From NCBI GenBank assembly GCA_949538735.1, contig CATGLK010000008.1, positions 1-64,000 of the forward strand: a DNA stretch of 64,000 nt, in the 5' to 3' direction. The position numbers were made by a program, and so were the translations under genes. This DNA is from an uncultured Clostridia bacterium. Lineage in GTDB: Bacteria; Bacillota; Clostridia; TANB77; CAG-508. The notes beneath the pieces were generated by a model. That model saw only the letters and a list, made by a program, of their open reading frames with translations. It did no database searches and was not told the origin of the DNA. Positions 44,301 to 53,199 of this stretch are shown piece by piece (position 1 is the stretch's first letter; each line of letters opens with the position of its first letter).

Positions 44301-46398
44301 TCCCTTTCCTGTAAAAATCCCTTCTTTGAAGTTATCTTGATAAATATCTGATATTGCATTTGTATAGGAATCAATTCCTCCTGCGCCTGCAAAAATCTTT
44401 GTAAATAGGCTTTTATAGCTAATATCTAAATTAACTCCAACCCTTGGTTGCATTATTCCATATCCGTCTACCACAATGTTTTTAACTGGGTCAATTTTTG
44501 GTTTATTTAAGATGTGCTCCATTGCCCCAATTAGCTCAAAAGCCGAATTTAATATCAAGTCCGTGTCTGCGTCTAGTGTAATTACATATTTTATATTTTT
44601 AATTAGATCTTTGTTATTTTCTATTGTGTTTTCTCTAAATGGATTTTTTATATTCCCCAAAATATACTCATTAAGCTGATTTAGCATTCCCCTTTTTCTT
44701 TCCCAGCCTAAGTAAGTGCCTTCACTTTTATTTAAAAGTCTTTTTCTATAAATAAAATTGAATATATTTTTACCATATTTTTTGTTTAGTTCTTCTATTT
44801 GACGTTTTCCTTCTTCTATTACTTCTTTGTCATGTTCTTCTTCTCTATTTAAACTTTCACTACAATCTCCAAGTAGTGTAAAATAAAGGTTCTCTGATTT
44901 ATTTGCTAAATAATACACTTCTAATTTTCTTGTTAACTCTTGCACCTTTTCCCTTGTCTTTATAATTGTTGGTATTACTACCATTGTACTACTTTCTTTT
45001 GGTATTCCATTTTGAAAATCTAGTTTTGGTATTAGCTTTGGTTTTACTGTTTTATTTAAAATATATTGTATAATTTGAATTACAATTTCTGACGCTGGAA
45101 TTAAAAATAGAATTGCTGAAACTAGCCATAACCATACATTTTCAGTTGGTTTTGCAATTAGCAAACTAAAAATTGCTGATAAAACAATACTAAGTACTGC
45201 CACTCCAAAAACATATAATTTTGTTTTATCCTTTGGGCTCATTTTACTTGAATTTTTGATGTTTAGAGTTTTATATAATTCATTTTCTCCTTTGCCAATT
45301 AAATAGTAACCAATATGTGCTTCTTTGCTTGTGGCTTCCTTTGTTGTAGCTAGTTCTAGTATTTTTTTTGTAATATAAATTTCTGATATTTTTGTCTTTT
45401 TTGATATTTCTTTTATTTTATTTCTGTAAAACTCTTTTGTCTTGTTGTCCATTTTTTCGTAAACATTGCTTGGGTCCTGTTTAAGTAGCTCTTCTACTCC
45501 ATTTATTTTTTCGAATATTTCTAAAAAGTTAATTCTTTGTATCTTTTTTATACTTATTATGCTATTTCCTATTGATACTTTTCTTACAGCTATATCAAAA
45601 TGTTCTTTTTTTATTGCTTCAGATACTGTTGTTCCTGTCAACTCCACTGTTTCTTCTAGTGCTGTTAAATAGCTTGAACCTTTTTTTCCATATCTTTTTA
45701 AAATATATGACATATATTCAACAAAAGAATATTGCATATCTTCTAATAGGCTTTTTTCTAGTGTTTTTCTATTATTGTTTTTAAATGTTAAATCTGCTTT
45801 TGGTTTGTTTTCAACAAGTCTTTCTACTATATTTTCTGCTCTATATTTCTGCATTTGGGAAATATAAATTTTCTCGCATATTTCTCTTATATTTTCAATT
45901 ATTGCTATTTGCAAGAATAGCCCTATATTCCATATTTCTTCCATACTTAGGTTCTTTTTAGTTTGATAACTTGCTAAGTAGTCTTCTAAATCTTTTCTTT
46001 CTATTTTGTTGTCTGTATATGCTACAATTTCAGATGCTAAAACATATATCCTTGCAACCCCTTGATATGGTCCATTTGCTATTCCTAAAAAATTTCTATA
46101 TTTTTTTAGTGGCAATTCTTTTTGTATTTGCTTTACTGTTTCTTCTATTATATATAAGTTATCTAACAACCATTCTCCTGCTGGGTGTATGCTTATTCCA
46201 AGTTTTAGGTGCTCATTTAGTAAGTCATATACTTCTCCGTATTACTTTGTAGTTTTCTAGCATTTGTGGTACTGGGTATGTTTCTTTGCTTGATTTGTTT
46301 ACTAGATTGTGCCCTGATGCTATTTTTTGCAAGTGATTTTCTAGTTGCTTTTTGTCTAATGGCGCTCCACTTATTTTTAATATTTTGTTTGTGTTCAA
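38323..46398 (-). CDS. ndvB: Cyclic beta-1,2-glucan synthase-like (GT84-GH94), three +1 shifts at CGG
   Basis: A giant membrane enzyme of 2690 residues once three extra C bases (46239, 39809, 38395) are skipped. Order: N-terminal region; two membrane helices near 340-400; a GT84 glycosyltransferase with ITLDADTDL and RWIRGDWQ; more helices; a glucoamylase-like domain (STNIGLSMLAVISAYDL, SYGGILAISDTP); and a C-terminal GH94 phosphorylase-like domain with GSGDWNDGF. Family members are about 2800 residues. The start is a TTG, nine bases after GGAG. Shift 1 is 60 codons in, shift 2 joins ILGRLQVYTP in the GH94 part, shift 3 restores the last 24 residues. Product: probably a periplasmic or surface beta-glucan. 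Confidence 0.9.
38392..38395 (-). other. +1 frameshift site CGGA in glucan synthase (third)
   Basis: Zero frame reads GTC GAC CGG AGT GCC TGT TGA. Reading GGA after GAC gives V-D-G-V-P-V-D-G-A-I-R-L, the closing strands expected at the end of a GH94 domain (L-D-G...V-x-V). The extra C follows a C, so a CC miscall is possible at this one site. Confidence 0.78.
39806..39809 (-). other. +1 frameshift site CGGA in glucan synthase (second)
   Basis: Zero frame reads ATT TTG CGG AAG and runs 27 codons to a stop. Reading GGA after TTG gives I-L-G-R-L-Q-V-Y-T-P, the conserved entry into the GH94 catalytic part. Confidence 0.86.
46236..46239 (-). other. +1 frameshift site CGGA in glucan synthase (first)
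   Basis: Zero frame reads GTA ATA CGG AGA AGT ATA TGA. Reading GGA after ATA gives V-I-G-E-V-Y-D-L-L-N-E-H and continues directly into the long frame. Without it, more than 97 percent of the protein would be lost. Confidence 0.86.
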
Positions 46399-46472
46399 AA
46401 AAATTCACTCCTTGCCAATATGTTTTATACATATTGTTTGCAAAGAGTGGTAATTTTATACATTTATATTTT

Positions 46473-47282
46473 TTATCTTTCAAAGTCGTCTTCTTGTTGT
46501 TTTTGTTGCTCTTTTTTTGCTTCTTTAACTTCTTTTACTCTTGTTGGTTTTAATTCTATTTTTCCGTTTTCATATTCTATTTCTGATGCTGCCATTTTGC
46601 TTGTTTTATCTAAATATTTTTTTCCATATTTTATTAAATCTGCTTTACTTGTTAATCTTTGTTCTGCTTGGTCATTATAAGTCATTAGCCCTGCTAAATC
46701 TCTTATTGAGTTTGCCATTTCATTTGACATTTCGCTATTTCCATATTTTTCTCCATTTACTGTAATACTTTCTTCTGTTCTTCCTTTTTCTGTTGTACTT
46801 ACCTCTGTAAATAGAGTGATATCTTCTTTATTTGCATTCATTGTATTAGCTATTTTTGTTTTTTGCATATCCATATTAAGAGATTCTAAATTTTCTAAAC
46901 TTGCTAGTAATTCATACTCTGTTGCACTTTCGTTGTCTAGCATTTGCTTTATTTCTTCATATTGATTTTCTTGTTCTTGTGTTATTTTTAGTTGTTCTAC
47001 TGTTTTGCCTATTTCTTTTGCTTCTTCTAGTGTTACTTCTTTATTGTTTTGCCATTGTCCAATTCCACCATATGCTGCTCCTGTGGCAAGTATAAGTAAT
47101 CCTAATTTCTTTAATCTTTTAGGATTTGACCTTCTTTTTGTTTTTGCTATTTTATGTACTTCTTTTTTAGGTTGATTTGTTCTTAGTTTCATTACATCTA
47201 GTGGTTTTTCTTTTGGTTTAAATTGCATTATATCCAATTGTCTTCTATCTACCTTTAATCCATCTTTAAAACTATTACTCAT
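46473..47282 (-). CDS. Hypothetical single-pass membrane protein
   Basis: A 269-residue protein I do not recognise. The N-terminus is basic and cytoplasmic (QPKKEVHKIAKTKRRSNPKRLKKL), followed by one hydrophobic helix (about 61-78, LGLLILATGAAYGGIGQW) and an acidic, helical extracytoplasmic region with likely coiled coil (about 90-140). The tail is rich in K, E and Q. An AGGGGGAATG site supports the second of two near ATGs (47282). It lies between the glucan synthase and a foreign-looking small gene; a role in the envelope is possible but unsupported. Confidence 0.6.
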   Translation of the reverse strand: MSNSFKDGLKVDRRQLDIMQFKPKEKPLDVMKLRTNQPKKEVHKIAKTKRRSNPKRLKKLGLLILATGAAYGGIGQWQNNKEVTLEEAKEIGKTVEQLKITQEQENQYEEIKQMLDNESATEYELLASLENLESLNMDMQKTKIANTMNANKEDITLFTEVSTTEKGRTEESITVNGEKYGNSEMSNEMANSIRDLAGLMTYNDQAEQRLTSKADLIKYGKKYLDKTSKMAASEIEYENGKIELKPTRVKEVKEAKKEQQKQQEDDFER

Positions 47283-47363
47283 TTTCATTCCCCCTATCTT
47301 TTTCTTTAGCTGTTTTACATGTACATTTATATTATACCACTTTTTGCTAAAAAATGCAAAAAG

Positions 47364-47394
47364 AAAGTAGGTCTCAATACCTGAAACCTACTTT
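47364..47394 (-). terminator. Terminator after small GC-rich gene
   Basis: AAAGTAGGT / ACCTACTTT stem with a 13-base loop, immediately past the stop at 47406 and before an A/T-rich stretch. Confidence 0.7.
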
Positions 47395-47405
47395 AGACTT
47401 TTATG

Positions 47406-47660
47406 TCAGTGGCTCGCTTTTCTGCGATTGCCATTGTCATCAATGGTGAACCATTCACCATCTTTGTATGCACTTGCATATCCTGCAACGAATACACCAA
47501 TGCGTTCAAATGTTGCAGGAACGACTTTGCCGTACATGTTTTCAAAACCGTACAACACCTTACCTTCATGCATTTCGCTGAAAATCTTAGGCTCTTTCCA
47601 GAAAAGCTTGCTCTGTTCTGCTGCATCTCTTGCTGCAGGGTTTTCCCATGTATATGACAT
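47406..47660 (-). CDS. Small GC-richer protein of unknown function, probably imported
   Basis: An 84-residue protein (MSYTWENPAARDAAEQ..., ending NRRKASH) with no similarity I recognise, no membrane segment and several aromatic residues. Its codons (GCG, CGC, GAC, TTC, GTG) are much GC-richer than those of neighbours. The start follows GAGGAGACAATT, almost the same leader as the imported lectin-like gene at 16424, which hints at a similar donor. No in-frame CGG. A compact terminator follows, so it looks like a self-contained cassette inserted between native genes. Confidence 0.65.
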   Translation of the reverse strand: MSYTWENPAARDAAEQSKLFWKEPKIFSEMHEGKVLYGFENMYGKVVPATFERIGVFVAGYASAYKDGEWFTIDDNGNRRKASH

Positions 47661-47766
47661 AATTGTCTCCTCTTCCCATTCTTGGGGTATGGTTTTATTA
47701 TAACACATTATGTGGATTATTGCAAGCTTTTGTAATTTTTTTCAATTCTTGGGTATTTAAAACAGT

Positions 47767-48528
47767 TTATTTCTCATAAAAATATGAAGTAATTCCATTA
47801 TAAATTCCCCAAGCTAATCTATTTTGATACTCATCTTCTAACAATTGCTTTTCTTCTTCTGGGTTAGATAAAAAACCACATTCAACAATTGATATTGGAA
47901 TTTCTACATGTTTCATAATATATACTGTATCTAATTTCATTGGTACTCTAGTATTTTCTTTTTGTATTGATTTATTCAAATTCTCTTGTATCTTTTTTGC
48001 CAATTTTGTACTGTCTTCGTTTCCGGATTTAAAAAAGCATTGCCAACCATAATATTGAGATTGTGGAATTTTGTTTAAATGAATTGATACAAATATATCT
48101 GCTGAACTTTCATTTCCTATTTTTACTCTATTGTGTATATCTGATATCTTTTTTTGCTTTAGTGTGTTTGCATCTAAATCATATATTGCGTTTTCATCTG
48201 AACGTGTTAATATTACATTACATCCACTCTGCTCTAACAAATTTTGTACTTTCAATGTTATTTTTAAATTTGTTTGTGCTTCTGTTGTTCCATTACTGCT
48301 TTGTGCTCCCTCGTCTGGCACTCCATGTCCTGCGTCTAGCACTACTGTTTTTCCTGATACTGGTGTCGCTGTTGTTTGTATGGTTTCATTGTCTGTTTTG
48401 TTTTGATTTGCTATGTTTTCATTTATTGGGTTTGTTTGTTTCATTGCTATTTGAAACGTGAATGCAAATATTGCTATTAGCATGCCTGCTGTTATTATTT
48501 TTATTCTTTTTTTATTGATTACTAACAT
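47767..48528 (-). CDS. cwlD: Spore-cortex N-acetylmuramoyl-L-alanine amidase CwlD
   Basis: A 253-residue amidase_3 (zinc) enzyme with an N-terminal membrane anchor (about 9-28). Zinc and catalytic motifs are KTVVLDAGHGVPDEGA near 60 (first H), TEAQTNLKITLKVQNLLEQSG (metal-binding E), ADIFVSIHLNKIPQS near 143 (second H) and PISIVECGFLSNPEEEKQL near 213 (catalytic E). CwlD removes peptide side chains so that muramic-lactam forms in the spore cortex, needed for germination. In Bacillus it works with PdaA; the pdaB-like gene here lies 17 kb away. TAGGAGTTTTTAT precedes the ATG. Confidence 0.92.
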   Translation of the reverse strand: MLVINKKRIKIITAGMLIAIFAFTFQIAMKQTNPINENIANQNKTDNETIQTTATPVSGKTVVLDAGHGVPDEGAQSSNGTTEAQTNLKITLKVQNLLEQSGCNVILTRSDENAIYDLDANTLKQKKISDIHNRVKIGNESSADIFVSIHLNKIPQSQYYGWQCFFKSGNEDSTKLAKKIQENLNKSIQKENTRVPMKLDTVYIMKHVEIPISIVECGFLSNPEEEKQLLEDEYQNRLAWGIYNGITSYFYEK

Positions 48529-48598
48529 ATAAAAACTCCTAACATAAATATTATTACTATTATTTATATTAGAAGTTTTTTATTTTATTACTGTTTTT

Positions 48599-48616
48599 TA
48601 GATGTGTCCCAAATGT
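48599..48616. repeat. Truncated type B repeat end
   Basis: GATGTGTCCCAAATGTG, matching the outer end of the type B repeats, but the rest is missing. It lies at the 3' end of the GGDEF gene. Confidence 0.5.
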
Positions 48617-48617
48617 G

Positions 48618-49541
48618 CTATTTTCTTCTATCAATTGCATAACTGCTACCCATAACTGATTTAGCAGCGTGCTTAACCTGTGCTCCAACTTCGCCAATCT
48701 CAAGTATGTTATGAAATCTATCATCATCTGCCACAACCACACCTATTGAAAGTGATGTCAATGGAAATTTTTCTATAATTCCTTTTCTGTTTTCCACTTC
48801 AATGTAGCCATTTTCAAAGTCTTCTTCTGTAAAGAATTTTTTAACATTTGCATCAAAATATGCTAATATGTTTTGGCATAATTTTTCGCAGTGCGTTCCT
48901 GGTACTATTGCTACAAAGTCGTCTCCACCAATGTGCCCTACAAATGTGTTTTCTAATTCGTCACTGTGTACTAGGTTAACTATTGTTTCTGCTGTGAATT
49001 CTATTATTTGGTCTCCTTTTAAGAAACCATATACATCATTATATGCCTTGAAGTTGTCCAAGTCTAAGTATAGTACTGAAAATGCTTCTTTTCTTAATAG
49101 CCTTTTTTTCAATTCGGCATGTATCTGTACATTTCCTGGCAATCCCGTTAATGGACTTACTGTTCTATTGCTTGCTAATAGTCTGTTCAAATTTTTTACT
49201 GTGTAATACAGATATTTTTCGTCTACTGGTTTTTTTATGAAGAATTCCACCGATTGTTGCAATATTTTTATTCTGTGGTCTCTATCACTTTTTGATGATA
49301 CTATTATTACTGGTGTTATTGTGTTGTCTTCGTCTTTTCTTATTTTACTACATAATTCGATTACGTCTCTATCTATTGCATCTTCGTTTATTACTATTAG
49401 TGCAGGTATATTTTTTAGAGCTATGTCTATTTGCTCTGTTTTTACACTAATAAATTTGAATTCTGGGTCGTTTTTAAATAATTCTCTAAATATTAATATT
49501 GAAGAGTCATCATCATCTATTATATAAATTTCTTGTATCAT
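48618..49541 (-). CDS. Receiver-GGDEF protein, putative diguanylate cyclase
   Basis: A 307-residue protein. Residues 1-120 form a response-regulator receiver-like domain (EIYIIDDDDSSILIFRELF; PVIIVSSKSD; EFFIKKPV), but the usual phospho-aspartate position reads ALIVINEDAID, so phosphorylation is uncertain. Residues 135-305 form a GGDEF domain with FSVLYLDLDNFKAYND and the active-site motif GGDDF near 215 (GHIGGDDFVAI), a permitted variant compatible with cyclic-di-GMP synthesis. AAAGGAGCAAAATC precedes the ATG. It stands between cwlD and a CmpB-type membrane protein; no partner kinase is in view. Confidence 0.87.
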   Translation of the reverse strand: MIQEIYIIDDDDSSILIFRELFKNDPEFKFISVKTEQIDIALKNIPALIVINEDAIDRDVIELCSKIRKDEDNTITPVIIVSSKSDRDHRIKILQQSVEFFIKKPVDEKYLYYTVKNLNRLLASNRTVSPLTGLPGNVQIHAELKKRLLRKEAFSVLYLDLDNFKAYNDVYGFLKGDQIIEFTAETIVNLVHSDELENTFVGHIGGDDFVAIVPGTHCEKLCQNILAYFDANVKKFFTEEDFENGYIEVENRKGIIEKFPLTSLSIGVVVADDDRFHNILEIGEVGAQVKHAAKSVMGSSYAIDRRK

Positions 49542-49591
49542 GATTTTGCTCCTTTATCTTTTACTTTTGTTTTATTATATCCATAACTATT

Positions 49592-50383
49592 TTATTTTTT
49601 CAAGTCTTTTTGCTTATTTTTTCTAAGTTCTGCTTTTTTGCTTAGGACTTCTGTTATTTCTTTAGTATTGATTGCAGGGAATGCTTTTTTTAGTCTGTAT
49701 ACATTTCTGTATAAATGTAATATTGTTCTGTTCTTCTTTTTGTTTAATTGTTCTACTATTTGTTGGATATTTTGTGTTGCTGTTTTTTTGTCTTCGTCTT
49801 TTTCTTTTGACATTGCTTTTACTTCTTTTAGCTTTTCTTTTATTTCTTTATTTATTTTTTCAATGCTATCTAATGTTCCCTTAATATTTTTTACTTTTAT
49901 TATGCTTACTATTGTGTCTGTTATAAATACTATTGTTACAATTGATATTATATAGTGTAATACTGTTGCGTCAATATTTCCAATTATTTGTTGCATAAAT
50001 GGGTGTATATAGTGAACAAATAGTATTCCTATTACTCCCCAACATATTGAGTTTGTTAGGCATACTCTTCCTTGTATATTAAATTTGTGGTCTGAGTAGT
50101 CCCAATATTTTGTATTAAATAGTTTTTCTAACAATACTCCAACTAGGTATTCCCATATTGACATTGCAAGTAGTGAAACTACAAATAATAGTAATATATG
50201 GTCTTTTAGCCCACTTAAGAATAAAAACATTATACATGCGCCTATTCCATATATTGGGCAAAATGGTCCTATTAAAAATCCTGTGTTTATTAGTTTTCTT
50301 TCTATTACTGACCTTACTACTGATTCCATTATCCATCCTAAAAATGAATATATTATAAAATATGTTAGTATTTCAAATATCAT
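49592..50383 (-). CDS. CmpB-type putative ABC transporter permease (PF06541)
   Basis: A 263-residue membrane protein. The N-terminal 170 residues carry five hydrophobic helices and the family signature (FIIYSFLGWIMESVVRSVIERKLINTGFLIGPFCPIYG, then WEYLVGVLLEKLFNTKYWDYSDHKFNIQGRVCL). The C-terminal 90 residues are a charged cytoplasmic helix (KEKLKEVKAMSKEKDEDKK...). Despite the Pfam name, a transporter role is unproven. The ATG at 50383 follows GAAGGAGAAAA; an earlier start is not needed. Confidence 0.82.
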   Translation of the reverse strand: MIFEILTYFIIYSFLGWIMESVVRSVIERKLINTGFLIGPFCPIYGIGACIMFLFLSGLKDHILLLFVVSLLAMSIWEYLVGVLLEKLFNTKYWDYSDHKFNIQGRVCLTNSICWGVIGILFVHYIHPFMQQIIGNIDATVLHYIISIVTIVFITDTIVSIIKVKNIKGTLDSIEKINKEIKEKLKEVKAMSKEKDEDKKTATQNIQQIVEQLNKKKNRTILHLYRNVYRLKKAFPAINTKEITEVLSKKAELRKNKQKDLKK

Positions 50384-50401
50384 TTTTTCTCCTTCATTTT
50401 T

Positions 50402-50440
50402 AACAACCTCCCACATTTGTATTGTAGGAGGTATGTTGTT
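50402..50440 (-). terminator. Terminator after Ig-like protein gene
   Basis: AACAACATACCTCCTAC / GTGGGAGGTTGTT arms with a short loop, placed between the stop at 50454 and the next gene's start. Confidence 0.7.
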
Positions 50441-50453
50441 TGTTGATTATGTT

Positions 50454-51407
50454 TTATTTTCTGAACATTACTCTTGATTCTTCATATACTCCACTTTCAT
50501 TGTATGCTCTTATTATTAGTTTATTTTCTCCTTCACGTAGTGGATATTTGTATTCAAATTCTTTTCTTTCTTCTTTTGAAGGAAATACCTTATCTAGGTC
50601 TAAGCTATTTCTTTCTGCATTTTCACTATCTTCGTTTATTATAAATTCTATTCTTTTTACTGCTTCTTCATCTGATGCTTTTATTACAAAGTTTTCTCCT
50701 GTTTCGTCTACTGTTACATCTAATTTTGGTTTTGTTACTGCTTTTATTTCTTGCTCTTCTGTCTCTGTGTTGTTGTCTATATCTACTACTATTAATGTTA
50801 ATGTGTGTTGTCCTTTTGGTATTTCTATTGTTTTTTCTGCTTCATATCCGTCTAATTCTTCTTCTTTTTCTTCTTCGTCATCCCAACGGTATGTCATATA
50901 TGCTAACTCTGTTTCTGATTCTATGTTTACTTTTAGGTCTGTTCCGTTTGCTTCTAGTTGTATGTCTATTTTTCTTTGTGCTACATAAGAGCTTTCATTT
51001 GTTGCTGTTTGCTCGTTTATGTCTTCTGCATATATTTTTAGTATGTTGTTGTTTCCTGATGGGATTTCTACTATTTGTGAAATTTCACTTCTTGAGTTTG
51101 TTTCTATTTCTATTGGCTCTTCGTCGTTCCAACTGTATGTTACTTTTGATAGTGGTTTGTCGTGTTTTATTTGTATTGTTACTTGTGTTCCTGCTGTTTG
51201 ACTTGCTACTATTACTGGTCTTGTTGCTGATTTTGGTTCTGTTTTTCCTTTATACATTGAGTATGAGCCACTTCCTATTATTGCCATTCCAAATATTATC
51301 ATTATTATAGCAAATATTCTTACTATTTTTTGAATTTCTATTGGTCCACTTGGACTTTTTCTTTTCTTTTCTTTTTTTGTGTTTTCTACACTTAATATTT
51401 GATTCAA
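50454..51407 (-). CDS. Single-pass surface protein with Ig-like repeats
   Basis: A 317-residue protein: basic cytoplasmic N-terminus (KKEKKRKSPSGPIEIQKI), one membrane helix (about 31-50, IFAIIMIIFGMAIIGSGSY), then three immunoglobulin-like beta domains of about 80 residues. Each has a comparable pattern (VTYSWNDEEPIEIE...IEIPSGNNNILKIYAED; MTYRWDDEEEKEEEL...IEIPKGQHTLTLIVVD; RIEFIINED...YPLREGENKLIIRAYNESG). Probably envelope-exposed; binding partner unknown. It starts at TTG after GAGGTG. It follows rpsR in the same direction, separated by a terminator. Confidence 0.75.
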   Translation of the reverse strand: MNQILSVENTKKEKKRKSPSGPIEIQKIVRIFAIIMIIFGMAIIGSGSYSMYKGKTEPKSATRPVIVASQTAGTQVTIQIKHDKPLSKVTYSWNDEEPIEIETNSRSEISQIVEIPSGNNNILKIYAEDINEQTATNESSYVAQRKIDIQLEANGTDLKVNIESETELAYMTYRWDDEEEKEEELDGYEAEKTIEIPKGQHTLTLIVVDIDNNTETEEQEIKAVTKPKLDVTVDETGENFVIKASDEEAVKRIEFIINEDSENAERNSLDLDKVFPSKEERKEFEYKYPLREGENKLIIRAYNESGVYEESRVMFRK

Positions 51408-51483
51408 AGTTTTTCACCTCTTTTGTTTTTTCCTTAAAATTATATCATATGGTGTTTTAATTGTAAATGTTTTGGGCATAAAA

Positions 51484-51525
51484 AATCGCAAGCATTTCTA
51501 TATTTTTTGCTTGCGATTGTTTTAT
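51484..51525 (-). terminator. Terminator after rpsR
   Basis: AATCGCAAGCA / TGCTTGCGATT stem, followed on the minus strand by TTTTTTAT, right after the rpsR stop at 51534. It ends the rpsF-ssb-rpsR operon. Confidence 0.85.
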
Positions 51526-51533
51526 ATTTAAAA

Positions 51534-51809
51534 TTAGTTTTGTGCATATGGTAAAAGTGCAATATGTCTTGCTCTTTTTACTGCTGTTGTGATATCTCTT
51601 TGGTGTTTAGCACATGCTCCAGTTGTTCTTCTTGGTAATATCTTACCTTTATCATTTATGAATTTTTTTAGTTGTTCTGGATTTTTGTAATCTAATTCAA
51701 AGTTTTTATCACTGCATAATACGCATACTTTTTTTCTTTGTTTTCTGAATCTTGGATTGTAATCCTCATCATAATTTTTATTTCTTCTATTTTGTTTTTT
51801 GTCTGCCAT
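51534..51809 (-). CDS. rpsR: 30S ribosomal protein S18
   Basis: A 91-residue S18. A basic N-terminal extension ([21 protein letters not shown]) precedes the core with VCVLC, a zinc-ribbon-like CxxC start, then [50 protein letters not shown], the standard family sequence. It is last in the rpsF-ssb-rpsR operon. The C-x2-C ... C pattern marks the zinc-type (C+) form. GGGGTGAAATAAAA precedes the ATG. Confidence 0.97.
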   Translation of the reverse strand: MADKKQNRRNKNYDEDYNPRFRKQRKKVCVLCSDKNFELDYKNPEQLKKFINDKGKILPRRTTGACAKHQRDITTAVKRARHIALLPYAQN

Positions 51810-51829
51810 TTTTATTTCACCCCTCTTTT

Positions 51830-52255
51830 TTAGAATGGTAGGTCATCACTTGAAGATACTTCGAAATCAGCTCCCATGTTTCCTGGTGCTGTATTGCCAA
51901 ATGTGTTTTCAAATGCGTTGTTTCCATCGCCTTCTCTTTTGCTATCTGCAAAATATGCTTCTTCGGCTACTACTTCTGTTATGTAGTGTTTTGTTCCTTG
52001 GTCATCGTCCCAAGTTCTTGTTTGTATTCTTCCTATAACTCCTACTTGTTGACCTTTTTTAAAGTATTTGCTACAAAATTCTCCAAGTTTACTCCATGCT
52101 ACTATGTTTATGAAGTCTGCTTGTCTTTCTTCTCCTTGTCTTACAAATCTTCTATTTACTGCTAGGCTGAATGATGCTACTAGTGTATTGTTTGTTTGTG
52201 TGTATCTTACTTCTGGGTCTCTTGTTAGTCTTCCCATTAATATTACTTTGTTCAT
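51830..52255 (-). CDS. ssb: Single-stranded DNA-binding protein
   Basis: A 141-residue canonical SSB. The OB fold ([72 protein letters not shown]) spans residues 1-108, followed by a short N/G-rich linker and the acidic tip DDLPF that recruits DNA-repair and replication proteins. It lies between rpsF and rpsR as in most Firmicutes, co-expressed from the rpsF promoter. GAAAGGTGATAG precedes the ATG. Confidence 0.97.
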   Translation of the reverse strand: MNKVILMGRLTRDPEVRYTQTNNTLVASFSLAVNRRFVRQGEERQADFINIVAWSKLGEFCSKYFKKGQQVGVIGRIQTRTWDDDQGTKHYITEVVAEEAYFADSKREGDGNNAFENTFGNTAPGNMGADFEVSSSDDLPF

Positions 52256-52332
52256 TTTCTATCACCTTTCTTACTTTAAATAAAGGCCCCTATTTACTTT
52301 ATTTAATTTTATTTTTTGTTTGCTAATTTACA

Positions 52333-52617
52333 TTAGTCTTCTTTTCTTACTACGATGTATTTGATTATATCGTCTGTAATTCTGTAAACTCTTTCAAGTT
52401 CTGCTATTGAAGCTGGTTGTGCTTCGAAGTTGAATAGTAGGTATGTTGCTTCGCTGAATTTTTTTATTTCGTATGCTAGTTTCTTTTTACCCATATTTTC
52501 TACTGATTCTACTTTTCCGTTTTCGTTGATTAACCCTGTGAATTTTTCTTCTAGTGCTTTTAGTCCTGCCTCGTCTACATTTGGGTTAACAATGATTATA
52601 CTTTCGTATTTGTTCAT
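52333..52617 (-). CDS. rpsF: 30S ribosomal protein S6
   Basis: A 94-residue S6, first gene of the rpsF-ssb-rpsR operon. The family pattern is visible: MNKYESIIIVNPNVDEAGLKALEEKF, VENMGKKKLAYEIKKFSEATYLLFNFEA and LERVYRITDDIIKYIVVR. I use the ATG at 52617, eight bases after GGGAGG, in preference to a GTG three codons upstream. In other bacteria the S6:S18 complex represses its own mRNA through a leader hairpin; a leader hairpin exists here, but the known CCG binding signature was not clear. Confidence 0.97.
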   Translation of the reverse strand: MNKYESIIIVNPNVDEAGLKALEEKFTGLINENGKVESVENMGKKKLAYEIKKFSEATYLLFNFEAQPASIAELERVYRITDDIIKYIVVRKED

Positions 52618-52703
52618 TATTTTCACCTCCCTTTGGATTTTTAACCTACATTTTCTGTAAGTAGAGATTTGAAAAATAGCCGTGCTTTTTTCAAAACATA
52701 GCT

Positions 52704-52732
52704 ATTGTACCATATTTATTTACTTTTTGCAA
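52704..52732 (-). promoter_or_regulatory. Sigma-A-like promoter of the rpsF operon
   Basis: On the minus strand TTGCAA (52727-52732), a 17-base spacer and TACAAT (52704-52709). The transcript would have a leader of about 80 bases containing a hairpin with AATAGC / GCTATT arms (about 52673-52704) and an A-rich loop, possibly the autoregulatory site. Confidence 0.65.
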
Positions 52733-52782
52733 GTGTTTTACCAAATTTTACTTTTTACAGATTTTGTTTTTTAAGTACCCTT

Positions 52783-53109
52783 TTACTTTTTGTTGAAATA
52801 TGTTATTAGGTGCCCTATTGTTTCTTTATCTTCTTTGTTTAGTTTGTCATATCCTGATATTGAATATTCTAGGCTTTTGTTGTCTCTTATTTTTAGATAT
52901 TCACTAAATATCTGATCTAATGATACTTTGAATAGGTTGCATATTCGTATTAGTACTTCATATGATGGTTTTGCTCTGTCTTGTTCTATGTCGCTTACAT
53001 ACCTTGCAGATACTTCTATTTCTTCTGCTAGTTTTTCTTGTGTATATCCATTGCTTTTTCTTATTTGTTGTAGATTTCTTCCTATTTTTATTGTGCTTGT
53101 TTTTCTCAT
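52783..53109 (-). CDS. XRE-family transcriptional regulator (108 aa)
   Basis: A small DNA-binding protein with the helix-turn-helix at residues 8-62 (IGRNLQQIRKSNGYTQEKLAEEIEVSARYVSDIEQDRAKPSYEVLIRICNLFKVSLDQIF) and a short helical tail (LNKEDKETIGHLITYFN), the layout of SinR/ClgR-like single-domain regulators. It is unlike the 19438 regulator in its tail. AGGTGGTAGAATA precedes the ATG. Its targets are unknown; a Spo0E-like small gene lies just upstream. Confidence 0.85.
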   Translation of the reverse strand: MRKTSTIKIGRNLQQIRKSNGYTQEKLAEEIEVSARYVSDIEQDRAKPSYEVLIRICNLFKVSLDQIFSEYLKIRDNKSLEYSISGYDKLNKEDKETIGHLITYFNKK

Positions 53110-53199
53110 TATTCTACCACCTATTGCATTTTTGATTATTTTATCAGATTTCTTCTTTTGCTTAAATGTAATGTTTTCGTGTTTTGTTGTATTCTATTT

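Noticed and set aside
52617-52704. Classical S6:S18 autoregulatory RNA motif in the rpsF leader
   Set aside because: A hairpin is present, but the CCG signature bound by the S6:S18 complex could not be placed convincingly.
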